From the NCBI RefSeq assembly GCF_000805335.1, contig NZ_KN708638.1, forward strand, positions 866,352-930,351: a stretch of 64,000 nt of DNA. Reading direction: 5' to 3'. Position numbers and translations under genes: made by a program. This stretch comes from Streptomyces sp. CT34. Its GTDB lineage: Bacteria; Actinomycetota; Actinomycetes; Streptomycetales; Streptomycetaceae. The notes below the pieces were generated by a model. That model saw only the letters and a list, made by a program, of their open reading frames with translations. It made no database searches and was not told the origin of the DNA. Positions 25,321 to 33,807 of the stretch are shown in pieces. How positions within the stretch are numbered: position 1 is the first letter of the stretch; the number at the start of each line of letters is the position of its first letter.

Positions 25321-26664
25321 TCACGCCATCGACATCCAGCAGGCGAACGGCTCCCGTACGTCCTGCGGCGCTTCGGCCAGGGCCGCGGGTTCGGGGTCGG
25401 CGGCGGTGACGTGAGGAAGATGGACGACGATGTCGAAGGACGCCGGCGGGCTCTGGTCGGCGTAGTACGTGCCGTAGCGCTGCTGGGAGGCGCTGCGCAC
25501 GGCGGCCGTGTCGGCCGCGGACAGCCGGCGCAGGTCGACGGCGAAGGGGCCGCGGTGGGCGGCGTTCATCAGCGCGTCGAGGCTGCCGGGCCGGGGCGCC
25601 TCCTCCAGGTCGGCGAAGAGGGTGCCGGTGTAGAAGTCGGGCGCCGTGTTGAGGGTCTGCCCGGTCCCCGTCGTCGTGCCGATGACCAGGTAGTCCGAGC
25701 CCAGCCGGTCGGCCAGATGCGCGCCCGCCATCGGCATGACGGGCATACCGGGCATGGTGTGCGGGGCGCGCTGCACATGTCCGTTGTGGGCGGCGAGGAC
25801 GATCCGGTCCTCGCGCTCCAGCACCCACTCGACGGTGTCCGCGAGCGTGGCATCGCGGATGAGGGACATCGCGTCCCGGTTTCCGCGGGCGATCTCGCGG
25901 AGCATCGCATCGAGGGTGACCGTGACGCGCAGCGCGTGCCGCGCCCGCGCAAAGGCGTCTGCGGAGGTGCGCCCTACGTAGGCCAGACGCCGGCTCGTCA
26001 GGTGCGCCATCAGGTCGGCGAGGCCGGCGGTCAGCGCGTTGCGGCGTTCCGGGGCGAGGTCCCCGTAGGCGGCGATGGCCGCGGGCGCGGCGAAGGCGGA
26101 GGGCACCGAGAAGGCGGCGGCGGTCTCCCGGAGGGCCGGGTCGACCGGGAACTCGGGGTCGGCCAGCGCGAGGTAGGCGATCACGGCGTCGAGGCCGGGC
26201 AGCAGGGAGACCATCGAGCCGGGCATGTCGATCCCGTAGAAGCCGACCGGATGCGCGGCCGAGCGGTTGTGCCGCCGCATCCACTCCAGGTGGGCCCGCA
26301 TCGGCGCCCAGGCTCCCATCAGCGACGTCATGCCGTTCGCCATGACGTGGCCGAGCCGTTCGGCGCCGGCGTCGCCTTCGCCGCGGACCCAGTTGTCGAC
26401 CAGCGTCCCTTCGACGAACCCGGATTCCATCGCGTAGGCGCTGAACCCGTGCCGCTCCACCAGGTAGCGCAGCAGCCGGTGGCGGAGCTGGAAGAACTCC
26501 CGGTTGTAGTGGGCGCTCTCACCGATCGCCACCACGCGGGCGTCGCCGATCGCCCGGTCCAGCCATTCCAGATCGTCCAGCGGCTCCGCCGGGTCCAGCG
26601 TCCGCAGCGGCAGCACCGCTTCGTCGCTCAACTGGGCGGATGCCATGGGGGTGTTGGTGGTCAC
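25321..26664 (-). CDS. Erythromycin esterase family protein
   Basis: This 447-residue protein belongs to the erythromycin esterase (Ere) family, some of whose members open macrolide lactones. Signature segments are VVAIGESAHYNREF (residues about 44-57, with Glu49 and His52 spaced like the catalytic pair of EreA/EreB), FYGIDMPGS and IVLAAHNGHVQRAP. Length is normal for the family. Many members do not act on macrolides, so resistance is inference. Paired direct repeats lie upstream at 26695-26727; a GNAT gene is divergent. Confidence 0.87.
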   Translation of the reverse strand: MTTNTPMASAQLSDEAVLPLRTLDPAEPLDDLEWLDRAIGDARVVAIGESAHYNREFFQLRHRLLRYLVERHGFSAYAMESGFVEGTLVDNWVRGEGDAGAERLGHVMANGMTSLMGAWAPMRAHLEWMRRHNRSAAHPVGFYGIDMPGSMVSLLPGLDAVIAYLALADPEFPVDPALRETAAAFSVPSAFAAPAAIAAYGDLAPERRNALTAGLADLMAHLTSRRLAYVGRTSADAFARARHALRVTVTLDAMLREIARGNRDAMSLIRDATLADTVEWVLEREDRIVLAAHNGHVQRAPHTMPGMPVMPMAGAHLADRLGSDYLVIGTTTGTGQTLNTAPDFYTGTLFADLEEAPRPGSLDALMNAAHRGPFAVDLRRLSAADTAAVRSASQQRYGTYYADQSPPASFDIVVHLPHVTAADPEPAALAEAPQDVREPFACWMSMA

Positions 26665-26694
26665 GTCAAGCCTCTCTCAAGCCGGTCCTGCGCA

Positions 26695-26727
26695 GTACCA
26701 AGTTTGGGAACGGTACCAAATATGGGA
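26695..26727. promoter_or_regulatory. Direct repeats GTACCAA...GGGA upstream of Ere gene
   Basis: Two 15-base copies (26695-26709 and 26713-26727) match at 13 positions with an 18-base period. Each has internal CCAA/TTGG-type symmetry. They lie about 30 bp before the Ere start, in the intergenic region shared with the GNAT gene. Likely operators of an unlinked regulator. Confidence 0.5.
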
Positions 26728-26884
26728 TCACCGAGGGGCGGACACGCTGGAACTTCCGCCGCACCCGCTACGGCCACACATCGGGCACGGCGCCGCGGAG
26801 CCGGCGACCACGGCCCCAACTCGGCGCGTACGGCGGGGAAAACGGGATGCGGTGGGGCCTCAACGGTGGTTGGGTTCCGGCGGT

Positions 26885-27775
26885 ATGGACGGTGTGCGGG
26901 TCAGACCGATGCGCGAGGACGACCTTCCCTTCACGGAACGGGCGTCGGCGGCGACGTTCCTCGAGGCCGATCGCGCCACCCGGAGAGTCAGCGATCCACA
27001 GCCGGAGCCGCGTTCGGCGACCGCCGCGCGGCAGTGGGTCGAGCGGATGCGCTTCCTTCTGCGCGTGGATCCCGGCGGGTGCTGGGTAGCGGTCGACAGC
27101 CGCCAACAATCCGGCGACGTCGTGGGGTTCGCGATCTCACAGAACCGGGAGCGCCTGTGGTATCTCGCGACCTACGGCGTGCTGCCGAGCCATCAGGGGC
27201 AGGGTATCGGCAAGCGTCTCATGGACGCCGCGCTCGCCCATGCCGAGGGGCGCGCGGGCATCTTCTTCTCCAGCGCCCACCCGGGCGCCACCCGGCGGTA
27301 CCGGCTCGCCGGTTTCTCGCTCCATCCGCAGATGCGGATGGTGGGCACCGTCGACCGCTCCACGCTCCCCGCGGTCGACGGCCTCAGGGAGGGCAGGGCC
27401 GACGACGTCGAGTGGATGGACGCGTTGGACCGGCGGCTGCGCGTCGCGGGCCACGGGCCCGACCACGGGTATCTGCTCGACAGCCTGCGGCTGATGGTGT
27501 CCCGGGACCGGAGAAAGCCGGGGTACGTCTACATCGACGACCGAGGACGGGCGTCGCTGCTGGCCGCCGCGCATCCGGAGACCGCACAGCGGCTGCTGTG
27601 GGAAGCACTCGCCGCCTCACAGGGCAGGACTCTGGTCAACTGCATCACCGCGTCCAACGAGTGGGCGATCGATGTGGGGCTCGCCGCCCGTCTCGACATC
27701 GGGCAGGAGGGCTATCTCGCCGTACGCGGCATGGCCGTCCCCGCCAACTACCTGGCCGGCGGGCACTTTCTCTGA
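26885..27775 (+). CDS. GNAT-family acetyltransferase
   Basis: The protein has 296 residues. The N-terminal GNAT fold contains the acetyl-CoA loop LPSHQGQGIGKRLMD (about 101-115) after strands VVGFAISQ and WYLATYGV. FFSSAHPGATRRYRLAGF is the typical late helix. A C-terminal second half (about 160-296) resembles a degenerate second GNAT repeat. ATG 26885 is chosen; the region upstream in frame is not family-like. Its place between Ere and HelD genes hints at antibiotic modification, but the acceptor is unknown. Confidence 0.78.
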   Translation: MDGVRVRPMREDDLPFTERASAATFLEADRATRRVSDPQPEPRSATAARQWVERMRFLLRVDPGGCWVAVDSRQQSGDVVGFAISQNRERLWYLATYGVLPSHQGQGIGKRLMDAALAHAEGRAGIFFSSAHPGATRRYRLAGFSLHPQMRMVGTVDRSTLPAVDGLREGRADDVEWMDALDRRLRVAGHGPDHGYLLDSLRLMVSRDRRKPGYVYIDDRGRASLLAAAHPETAQRLLWEALAASQGRTLVNCITASNEWAIDVGLAARLDIGQEGYLAVRGMAVPANYLAGGHFL

Positions 27776-27853
27776 AACGGAGAACTCTGCCGCGGAAACC
27801 TCCGCTCGGCAACTCCCGTCCGAACTCCGGCCCGCTCCGCCGGAGAAACAGAA

Positions 27854-27882
27854 AAACCCCGACCAATTCACGGTCGAGGTTT
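27854..27882. terminator. Hairpin between GNAT and helicase genes
   Basis: Arms of 11 bases (AAACCCCGACC and GGTCGAGGTTT) pair with one mismatch around a seven-base loop and are preceded by an A-run. It may end the GNAT transcript or act in the leader of the helicase gene. Confidence 0.5.
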
Positions 27883-27996
27883 GACAACTGGGGCTTTTCT
27901 CTGCGCATATTGGGCGTTTTCATGCCGCAAGAGAAGCATACGTCAAAGAATCCCACATTCACTTACTGCAGCACAGAATATTCGAGTGGAGCTGAA

Positions 27997-30285
27997 TTGT
28001 CAAACGAGGAATTGCGGAAGGAGCAGGAATTCGTGGACCTGCTCCACGAACGCCTCGACACCCTGCGGTCCGGGGCGCGTTCGGCCATGGCCGAGGCCCT
28101 GCCGCAGGGCGGCGGGACGTTCCAGGCGCGCCTGGAGCGCGATGTGATGGTCGCCGAACAGGCCGAGTTGCTGGCGGGTTTCGAGGCCGGGGAACACGGG
28201 CTGTGCTTCGGGCGGCTGGCATTCCGGGACGGTCGCGACCACCACATCGGCCGGATCGGTATCCGGCGGGACGACGCCGACCGCACTCCGCTGGTCATCG
28301 ACTGGCGGGCCGATGTCGCCCGGCCGTTCTACCTCGCCACCGGGCACACCCCCATGGGCCTGCGGCGCAGGCGCCATCTGACCACGCACGGCCGGCGGGT
28401 GACCGCGCTGCACGACGAGATCCTGGACCTCGCCGACGCCCAACGCACCGGCCACGAAGGCGCGGACGCGGACGCGATCCTGCTGGCGTCGCTGGACGCG
28501 GCGCGCACCGGCCGGATGCACGACATCGTGCAGACCATCCAGGCCGACCAGGACCGCATCATCCGCGCCCCGCACCACGGCGTCCTCGTCGTGGAGGGCG
28601 GCCCCGGCACCGGCAAGACCGTCGTGGCGCTGCACCGGGCCGCGTATCTGCTGTACGCGCACCGTGCCCAACTCGCCCGCCGCGCCGTGCTGATCGTCGG
28701 CCCCAACCCGGCGTTCCTCGGCTATATCGGCCAGGTGCTGCCCTCGCTCGGCGAAACCGGCGTGCTGCTGGCGACGCCCGGTGAGCTGTTCCCGGGCGTG
28801 ACCGCGACCGGCACCGACACCCCCCGCGCCGCCGAGGTCAAGGGCGGCGCGGCGATGGCGGACGCCCTGGCGCGGTTCGTCGCCGACCGGCAGACGCTGC
28901 CCGAGCCCACCCTCGTCGTCGACCACGAGGACGGCGAACTGCACCTCGACGCGGCGATCGCGGACGAGGCCCGGCGGCGCGCGCGGGCGACCCTGCTGCC
29001 GCACAACCTCGCGCGCCCGCACTTCGCGTTCCATGTCATCGACGCGCTCACCGCGCAGCTCACCGAACGGATCGGCGCCGACCCCTACGGCGGCCCGAAC
29101 CTGCTGGGCCCGGACGACATCGCCCAGCTCGGCAAGGCCATCGCCACCAGCGGCGAGGTCCACCGTGCCATCGAGGAGCTGTGGCCGGCCCTCACCCCGC
29201 GGCAGTTGGTCGCCGACTTCCTCGCCGAGCCGGTGCACCTCCCCGACGCCGACGCGGACGCGATCCGGCGTTCCGGAGGGGCGTGGACCCCGGCGGACGT
29301 TCCGCTGCTGGACGAGGCGGCCGAACTCCTGGGCGAGGACGACTCGGCGGCGCGGGCCGCCGCCGAGGCCGAGCGCCAGGAGCTGATCACGTATGCGCAG
29401 GGCGTGCTCGACCTGTCGTACGGGTCGCGTACCCAGGAGTTCGAGGACCGGGACGACGAGGATTCCGAGGTGCTGGCCGCGCACGACCTGATCGACGCGG
29501 ACCGGCTCGCCGAGCGGCAGGAGGAGGCCGACCACCGCACCGCCGCGGAACGCGCCGCCGCCGATCGCACCTGGGCCTTCGGCCACATCATCGTCGACGA
29601 GGCACAGGAGTTGTCCGCCATGATGTGGCGGCTGCTGATGCGCCGTTGCCCGACGCGTTCGATGACGCTGGTGGGCGATCCGGCGCAGACCTCGGAGCCG
29701 GGCGGCTGCGGCGCCTGGGAGGCCATCCTCGCGCCCTACGTCGACGACCGCTGGGAACACGTCAGGCTCGCCGTCAACTACCGTACGCCGAGCGAGGTCA
29801 TGGAGGTCGCGGCACGGGTGCCGCGGGCCGCGGACCCGTCGTTCATACCGCCCCGGTCGATCCGCGCCACCGGTGTCCGCCCGTGGGCGCACCGCGCGAA
29901 GGACCTGCCGCGAGCGGTCGCGGAGGCGGTGGCCCGCGAGACCGGGCACGGTGCCGGGCAGGGGCGGCTCGCCGTGATCGCACCTCGGGCGCGGTGTGCG
30001 GCGCTGGCCGCCGCCCTGCCGGCGGCGTCCGCCGGCCCCGCTCCGGACCTGACCCGCCCGGTCGTGATCCTCGATCCTCGGCAGGCGAAGGGGCTGGAGT
30101 TCGACACCGTACTGGTGGTGGAACCGGCCGAGTTCGGGGCGAGCGATCTGTATGTGGCGCTCACCCGGGCGACGCAGCACCTGGGCGTGCTGCACACGGG
30201 GGCGCTGCCGCGGAGCCTGGCCGAACTGGCCGAACCGGCCGAACCGGACGGCGCGGCCGAGCCGGCCACCGGGGCGGCCGGCTGA
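27997..30285 (+). CDS. helR: HelD/HelR-like RNA polymerase-associated helicase
   Basis: The protein has 762 residues of superfamily 1. An N-terminal coiled coil (EELRKEQEFVDLLHERLDTL, about 2-60) is followed by Walker A EGGPGTGKTVVALHRAAYLL (about 199), Walker B HIIVDEAQELSAMMW (about 530), GDPAQTSEPGG and the C-terminal KGLEFDTVLVVEP and LYVALTRATQHLGVLH. This is the HelD class that binds RNA polymerase; Streptomyces HelR members displace rifamycins. TTG 27997 has GGAG at five bases, and the longer start at ATG 27922 lacks a site. The 5' region is AT-rich. The rifamycin-associated element consensus was not found upstream, so the HelR subtype is inference. Confidence 0.82.
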   Translation: MSNEELRKEQEFVDLLHERLDTLRSGARSAMAEALPQGGGTFQARLERDVMVAEQAELLAGFEAGEHGLCFGRLAFRDGRDHHIGRIGIRRDDADRTPLVIDWRADVARPFYLATGHTPMGLRRRRHLTTHGRRVTALHDEILDLADAQRTGHEGADADAILLASLDAARTGRMHDIVQTIQADQDRIIRAPHHGVLVVEGGPGTGKTVVALHRAAYLLYAHRAQLARRAVLIVGPNPAFLGYIGQVLPSLGETGVLLATPGELFPGVTATGTDTPRAAEVKGGAAMADALARFVADRQTLPEPTLVVDHEDGELHLDAAIADEARRRARATLLPHNLARPHFAFHVIDALTAQLTERIGADPYGGPNLLGPDDIAQLGKAIATSGEVHRAIEELWPALTPRQLVADFLAEPVHLPDADADAIRRSGGAWTPADVPLLDEAAELLGEDDSAARAAAEAERQELITYAQGVLDLSYGSRTQEFEDRDDEDSEVLAAHDLIDADRLAERQEEADHRTAAERAAADRTWAFGHIIVDEAQELSAMMWRLLMRRCPTRSMTLVGDPAQTSEPGGCGAWEAILAPYVDDRWEHVRLAVNYRTPSEVMEVAARVPRAADPSFIPPRSIRATGVRPWAHRAKDLPRAVAEAVARETGHGAGQGRLAVIAPRARCAALAAALPAASAGPAPDLTRPVVILDPRQAKGLEFDTVLVVEPAEFGASDLYVALTRATQHLGVLHTGALPRSLAELAEPAEPDGAAEPATGAAG

Positions 30286-30589
30286 CCGGAGCGGGACGCG
30301 ATGACGTGGCGCGGGCTGTCGCGGTACGAGCGCGCAGCGGCAGCCCGCGCCCGGCATCTGTCAACGGGGAGTGGGCAGTTGTCGCGTCAGTGCTCGTCTG
30401 CCGTACGCGGGCGGGCCGCGACGATCGGCCCGGCACCGGCGGGGGGGGCGACGGCCGCTCCGCCGATCGCCCACGGGATGGCGGATCCGGCGGGTGGTCG
30501 CCGCGCCGGAACTGCCGGATGCGACGGCGGAGTTCGCCGGCCGGACCGGTCCGGGTGCTCGACGCGCGCGGGTCGGGCCCCGTACGCGG
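30286..30589. other. Gap with no supported gene
   Basis: About 300 GC-rich bases between the helicase stop and the end of the SHOCT gene. No frame with family resemblance or good start is seen. Confidence 0.4.
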
Positions 30590-30883
30590 TCAGGGCGCCT
30601 GGCCTTGCCTCGACGAGCGCAGCAGGGCCAGGCGCCGCTGGTACTCCTCGTCCTCGATCTCACCCCGCGCGTAGCGATCGGCGAGGATCTGCTCCGCCGT
30701 GGGGCCGACGGGCGGCTGGGGACCCGTATGCCACCCGGCGTGCTCGCCGCCGTGCCTGCCGAGGTGGGCGAGGGCGCGGAAGACCAGGATGGCGACCAGG
30801 ACGACCAGCGCCAAGAACAAGATCAAGCCGATGACGGCGGCGATCAGACCCCATCCGCCTCCGCCGTGGTGGTACCAGTACAT
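30590..30883 (-). CDS. SHOCT domain small membrane protein
   Basis: This 97-residue protein begins MYWYHHGGGGWG, then has one membrane helix (about 14-38) and a C-terminal SHOCT motif (AEQILADRYARGEIEDEEYQ, about 63-82). SHOCT modules are short C-terminal oligomerisation or targeting helices. ATG 30883 is the only reasonable start. It is on the same strand as the two Hsp20 genes but more than 250 bp away. Confidence 0.9.
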   Translation of the reverse strand: MYWYHHGGGGWGLIAAVIGLILFLALVVLVAILVFRALAHLGRHGGEHAGWHTGPQPPVGPTAEQILADRYARGEIEDEEYQRRLALLRSSRQGQAP

Positions 30884-31135
30884 CGAACGTCACTTCCCAG
30901 CTCAGGAAGGCGGGCCACCCACCCCTCACGGGTGCCCGCACCCGGTTCTCGTTCGCCGCCGGGTTCGCCGGGAGGTCCGGGCGAGGCGGCCCTGGGGTCC
31001 GCCCCGACCCGTCCCGGCGCCACCGGCGGACCGGCTATGGCAGGTACGCGGACGGTCCTCCGCGCCGCTGCGGGCGCCGTCCAGGCACCCGCCCCGGCGC
31101 GACAGGCACCGTTCCACGACAGGCGCCTTCCGGCG

Positions 31136-31621
31136 TCATGTCGTGACGTCGATGTGCCGCGATGTCGCGGCCCGGGCGGCCTTGGGGAGGGTCACCGTCA
31201 GCACACCGTCGGTGAGGTTCGCCTTGATGTCTTCGGTCTTCACGTCGACCGGGAGCGTCGAGCGGTACTCGAACCGGCCGGTCCGGCGAGTGCTCCGGCG
31301 CAGCACGCCCTCGCGCTGGCACTCCTTGTACTCACCGCTGATGCGCAGGTCCCGGTCGGTGATCTCGACGTCGATGCCGTCCCGCTTCATCCCGGGGAGT
31401 TCCGCCTCGACGACATAGGCGTCATCGGTCTCGTGCAGGTCCGCGAGCGGCGCCCAGTGGGTCCGTTCGCTCAGCGCGGGCATACCGCCCACGGTCTCCA
31501 GCAGATGGCTCATCCGCTCGTACAGGTCGTCGAACTCCGCGGCGATGGGCTCGCCCCACTGCAGGGAGGGCAGAGCCCTTTCCAGCAGGCTGCCGGTCCG
31601 ACGTCGCACGGGCATGTTCAT
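31136..31621 (-). CDS. Hsp20/alpha-crystallin small heat-shock protein
   Basis: This 161-residue cytosolic chaperone holds unfolding proteins. The alpha-crystallin domain runs about 55-150: HETDDAYVVEAELPGMKRD, ISGEYKECQREGV, FEYRSTLPVDV and LTDGVLTVTLPKA, the canonical G-V-L motif. GGAGG eight bases before ATG 31621 fixes the start. It is a paralogue of the protein at 32038-32511, with a small basic ORF between them. A three-gene heat-response transcript is plausible. Confidence 0.92.
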   Translation of the reverse strand: MNMPVRRRTGSLLERALPSLQWGEPIAAEFDDLYERMSHLLETVGGMPALSERTHWAPLADLHETDDAYVVEAELPGMKRDGIDVEITDRDLRISGEYKECQREGVLRRSTRRTGRFEYRSTLPVDVKTEDIKANLTDGVLTVTLPKAARAATSRHIDVTT

Positions 31622-31718
31622 CGCGGTCACCTCCGCGAAACGACTGCATGGGTACGGTTCCATGCTGCGCGCCCCGGCCCCGCACGGCGACTTCGAACTC
31701 CCGTCGGCGGGTGCCGCG

Positions 31719-31907
31719 TCAGCCGAAGAGCCGGCGTACCCGGATGGTGTGGACGGGCCGCTTGGCACCGTGATGCAGGGGCAGCGGCGCTCCCGGGCAG
31801 CCGCCGTCCCCCTCGGCCGTGTCCGCGCACTTCTCGTGCACGGCCGGCGTCCGTGGGTGATGCCGCCGCGCCGGATTCTTGCGTCGCGCCGTCTTCTTCC
31901 GTCCCAT
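31719..31907 (-). CDS. Small basic protein, hypothetical
   Basis: A 62-residue, strongly basic protein (MGRKKTARRKNPARRHHP) with two Cys residues and an RRLFG end. GAGGGGACGG lies upstream of ATG 31907. It sits between the two Hsp20 genes on the same strand. Composition is coding-like, but no family is recognised. Confidence 0.45.
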   Translation of the reverse strand: MGRKKTARRKNPARRHHPRTPAVHEKCADTAEGDGGCPGAPLPLHHGAKRPVHTIRVRRLFG

Positions 31908-32037
31908 CGGGTTCCGTCCCCTCGTGCCCCTGGCGGGCCCGCGCGCTCCCGTACCCGGTGGGTAACGGGAGCCGGGTCAACGGGTGGGCGCGGTACGGCG
32001 GGATACGGGGCGCACCCGCCGTTCGCCGCCGGGTGGT

Positions 32038-32511
32038 TCAGCCCTGAATCTCGATGTGCCGCGGCTTGGCGGGCTGCGCCTTCGGGATCGTGACGGTGAG
32101 GACGCCGTCGGTGAGCGATGCGGTGACCTCTTCGGACCTCACGTCCACCGGCAGTAGCGCCCGGTACTCGAACTTGCCGGTGGGGCGGCCCCGGCGCCGC
32201 GCTACGCCCTCCCGTTCGCGCTCCTTCAGCTCGCCCGAGATGGAGACCTCGTGCTCGCCGACCGTGACGTCGACGTCCTCGCGCCGTATGCCGGGCAGTT
32301 CGCATTCGACCAGGTACGCCTCGTCGGTCTCGTGCAGGTCGGCCGGTGGCGCCCAGGAGACCGTCTCGGTCAGGGACGGTGTGAGGGAAGCCGACTGGAG
32401 AAACCGGCTCATCCGGTCGAAGAGTTCCTCGAACTCGGCCGCCATCGGCTCGGGCCAGTGGAACCCCGGCTCCAGCAGGCTCCCCGGCCGGTGTCGTATG
32501 GGCAGATTCAT
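32038..32511 (-). CDS. Hsp20/alpha-crystallin small heat-shock protein
   Basis: This 157-residue paralogue of the protein at 31136 is about half identical by eye. The alpha-crystallin domain contains HETDEAYLVECELPGIRRED, ISGELKEREREGV, FEYRALLPVDV and LTDGVLTVTIPKA. The start at ATG 32511 (MNLPIRHRPGSLLE) parallels the paralogue's MNMPVRRRTGSLLE. A perfect 14-bp tandem repeat lies 56 bp upstream. No CIRCE or HAIR element is visible. Confidence 0.92.
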   Translation of the reverse strand: MNLPIRHRPGSLLEPGFHWPEPMAAEFEELFDRMSRFLQSASLTPSLTETVSWAPPADLHETDEAYLVECELPGIRREDVDVTVGEHEVSISGELKEREREGVARRRGRPTGKFEYRALLPVDVRSEEVTASLTDGVLTVTIPKAQPAKPRHIEIQG

Positions 32512-32566
32512 CGTGCTGCACCTCCTCGGACGGGCCGCAGAACGGCGCTGCCGCCTGCCGCTGCGT

Positions 32567-32594
32567 CCTTGTCACGTCTTCCTTGTCACGTCTT
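32567..32594 (-). promoter_or_regulatory. Perfect 14-bp tandem repeat upstream of Hsp20 gene
   Basis: CCTTGTCACGTCTT occurs twice back to back. On the gene's strand it reads AAGACGTGACAAGG. Located 56-83 bp upstream of the Hsp20 start, it overlaps the probable promoter and may bind a regulator. The rest of 32595-32989 shows no gene. Confidence 0.5.
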
Positions 32595-32989
32595 CGTCTG
32601 GCCGTGCTGTCTCTTCCATGCTGGCCACGACCGGGCACACCCGGCTACTCGGACGCGCGCCGGGCCCGGGGCGGGACGCAAGGCGCGCTGACGGGGCATC
32701 AGTTGGGACACGGAGTAGCGGCGCCACGGGGTCCGGCACGAAGTCGCGCGGCGGTACGGGACCGCAGCGCGGCAATCGACCTCGTGCGGGTCACGCACCG
32801 CGGCGGGCGGGACACTTGCGGTGATACCGGTCGCCCACCGCGGCGATGGATTACCCGCCGTAGTGGCGCGGGTGCGGCCCGCGTGGCGGCCGGGGGCGCC
32901 CCCTGCCACGCCGGAGCCGAGCAGGCCCGCCCACCCGCTCTCCCAGGGGGGAAATGCACCAGAAGCGGCAAATCGTTTACAGTACCCGG

Positions 32990-33313
32990 ATGATCTTTAT
33001 CGTTGTGAAGTTTCCCGTGAAGCCCGAACACGTCGAGGAGTGGCCCGAAAAGGTCAGCGCTTTCACGCAGGCCACCCGTGATGAGCCGGGCAACCTGTGG
33101 TTCGAGTGGTCCCGCAGCCTTGAGGACCCCCACACCTATGTCCTGGTCGAGGCGTTCAAGGACGATGCGGCCGAAGCACATGTGAACTCCGACCACTTCC
33201 GCGCGGGCCTGGAGCAGATGCGCCCGCTGCTGCGCCGTACGCCCGAGATCGTGAGCACCACCATCGAGGGCGCGACCGGCTGGAGCGCGATGGGCGAGCT
33301 GGTGATCGACTGA
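32990..33313 (+). CDS. ABM-type putative quinol monooxygenase
   Basis: This 107-residue ferredoxin-like-fold protein of the antibiotic biosynthesis monooxygenase family has MIFIVVKFPVKPEHVEEW, EPGNLWFEWSRSLEDPHTYV, VEAFKDDAAEAHVNSDHF and a terminal SSxG-like end. Such small cofactor-free enzymes oxidise quinols or polyketides. ATG 32990 gives the family start; there is no convincing Shine-Dalgarno, so a leaderless transcript is possible. A bidirectional terminator follows. Substrate unknown. Confidence 0.88.
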   Translation: MIFIVVKFPVKPEHVEEWPEKVSAFTQATRDEPGNLWFEWSRSLEDPHTYVLVEAFKDDAAEAHVNSDHFRAGLEQMRPLLRRTPEIVSTTIEGATGWSAMGELVID

Positions 33314-33334
33314 CCACCGCGTCGACCGACGGCG

Positions 33335-33357
33335 AAAGGGCTCCTTCGGGGCCCTTT
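33335..33357. terminator. Bidirectional hairpin terminator
   Basis: AAAGGGC and GCCCTTT form a perfect seven-base stem with a nine-base loop between two convergent genes (stops at 33313 and 33360). Confidence 0.75.
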
Positions 33358-33359
33358 CC

Positions 33360-33740
33360 TCATGTGACCGTCTGGTCCCCGTCGGGCACGTCCTGGACCG
33401 TCACCTTCACCGGCGGCACCCCGAGCCCGTCCGCCACCGCCCTGGCCAGGCCCCCGGGATCGGACTCGGCCGGTACGGGCACCTGCGCGCCCTCCGGGTG
33501 ACTCTCGATCGCCTTGGTGAAGTGGCCGGGGTCCCACGCCCCGACGGCACCCCGTACTTCCACCGTGCGCACCGACCGCGACCGGATCCGCTGTCCGACG
33601 GCGGCCCGGATCCGGTCCGACCGGTACTCCCCCTGCACCTGGAACAGGCTGGCGTGCGCGCCGACCGGCCCTACTGGTTGGTCCTGCCGCAGCCTCCGCC
33701 ACCGCTGTGGTGTGTACGCCCGCGCCGCCCTGGTGCGCAC
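33360..33740 (-). CDS. Hypothetical protein
   Basis: A 126-residue protein with strong G/C third-position bias. GTG 33740 is preceded by GGGGGAGAG. The N-terminus is basic. The C-terminal half (FQVQGEYRSDRIRAAVGQ, then VRGAVGAWDPGHFTKAIESH and LARAVADGLGV) looks like a small alpha/beta domain. Not recognised, and the start is uncertain. Confidence 0.45.
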   Translation of the reverse strand: MRTRAARAYTPQRWRRLRQDQPVGPVGAHASLFQVQGEYRSDRIRAAVGQRIRSRSVRTVEVRGAVGAWDPGHFTKAIESHPEGAQVPVPAESDPGGLARAVADGLGVPPVKVTVQDVPDGDQTVT

Positions 33741-33807
33741 TCTCTCCCCCTGCACCGCCGTCCCGTTCCCGTCCCGCTTCCGCGCCGCGTGCGCAACCGC
33801 CCGCGCG

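Noticed and set aside
25210..27996. Long open plus-strand frame running into the helicase gene
   Set aside because: The frame is open for about 1690 codons only because of high GC content. Only the part after 27997 resembles a protein family; the rest is antisense to the Ere gene and out of frame with the GNAT gene.
27776..27996. Rifamycin-associated element upstream of the helicase gene
   Set aside because: GGGGCTT occurs, but the inverted-repeat partner of the known element does not follow; the match is too weak.
32512..32700. CIRCE or HAIR heat-shock element for the Hsp20 genes
   Set aside because: Neither the TTAGCACTC nor the CTTGAGT-type inverted repeat is present.
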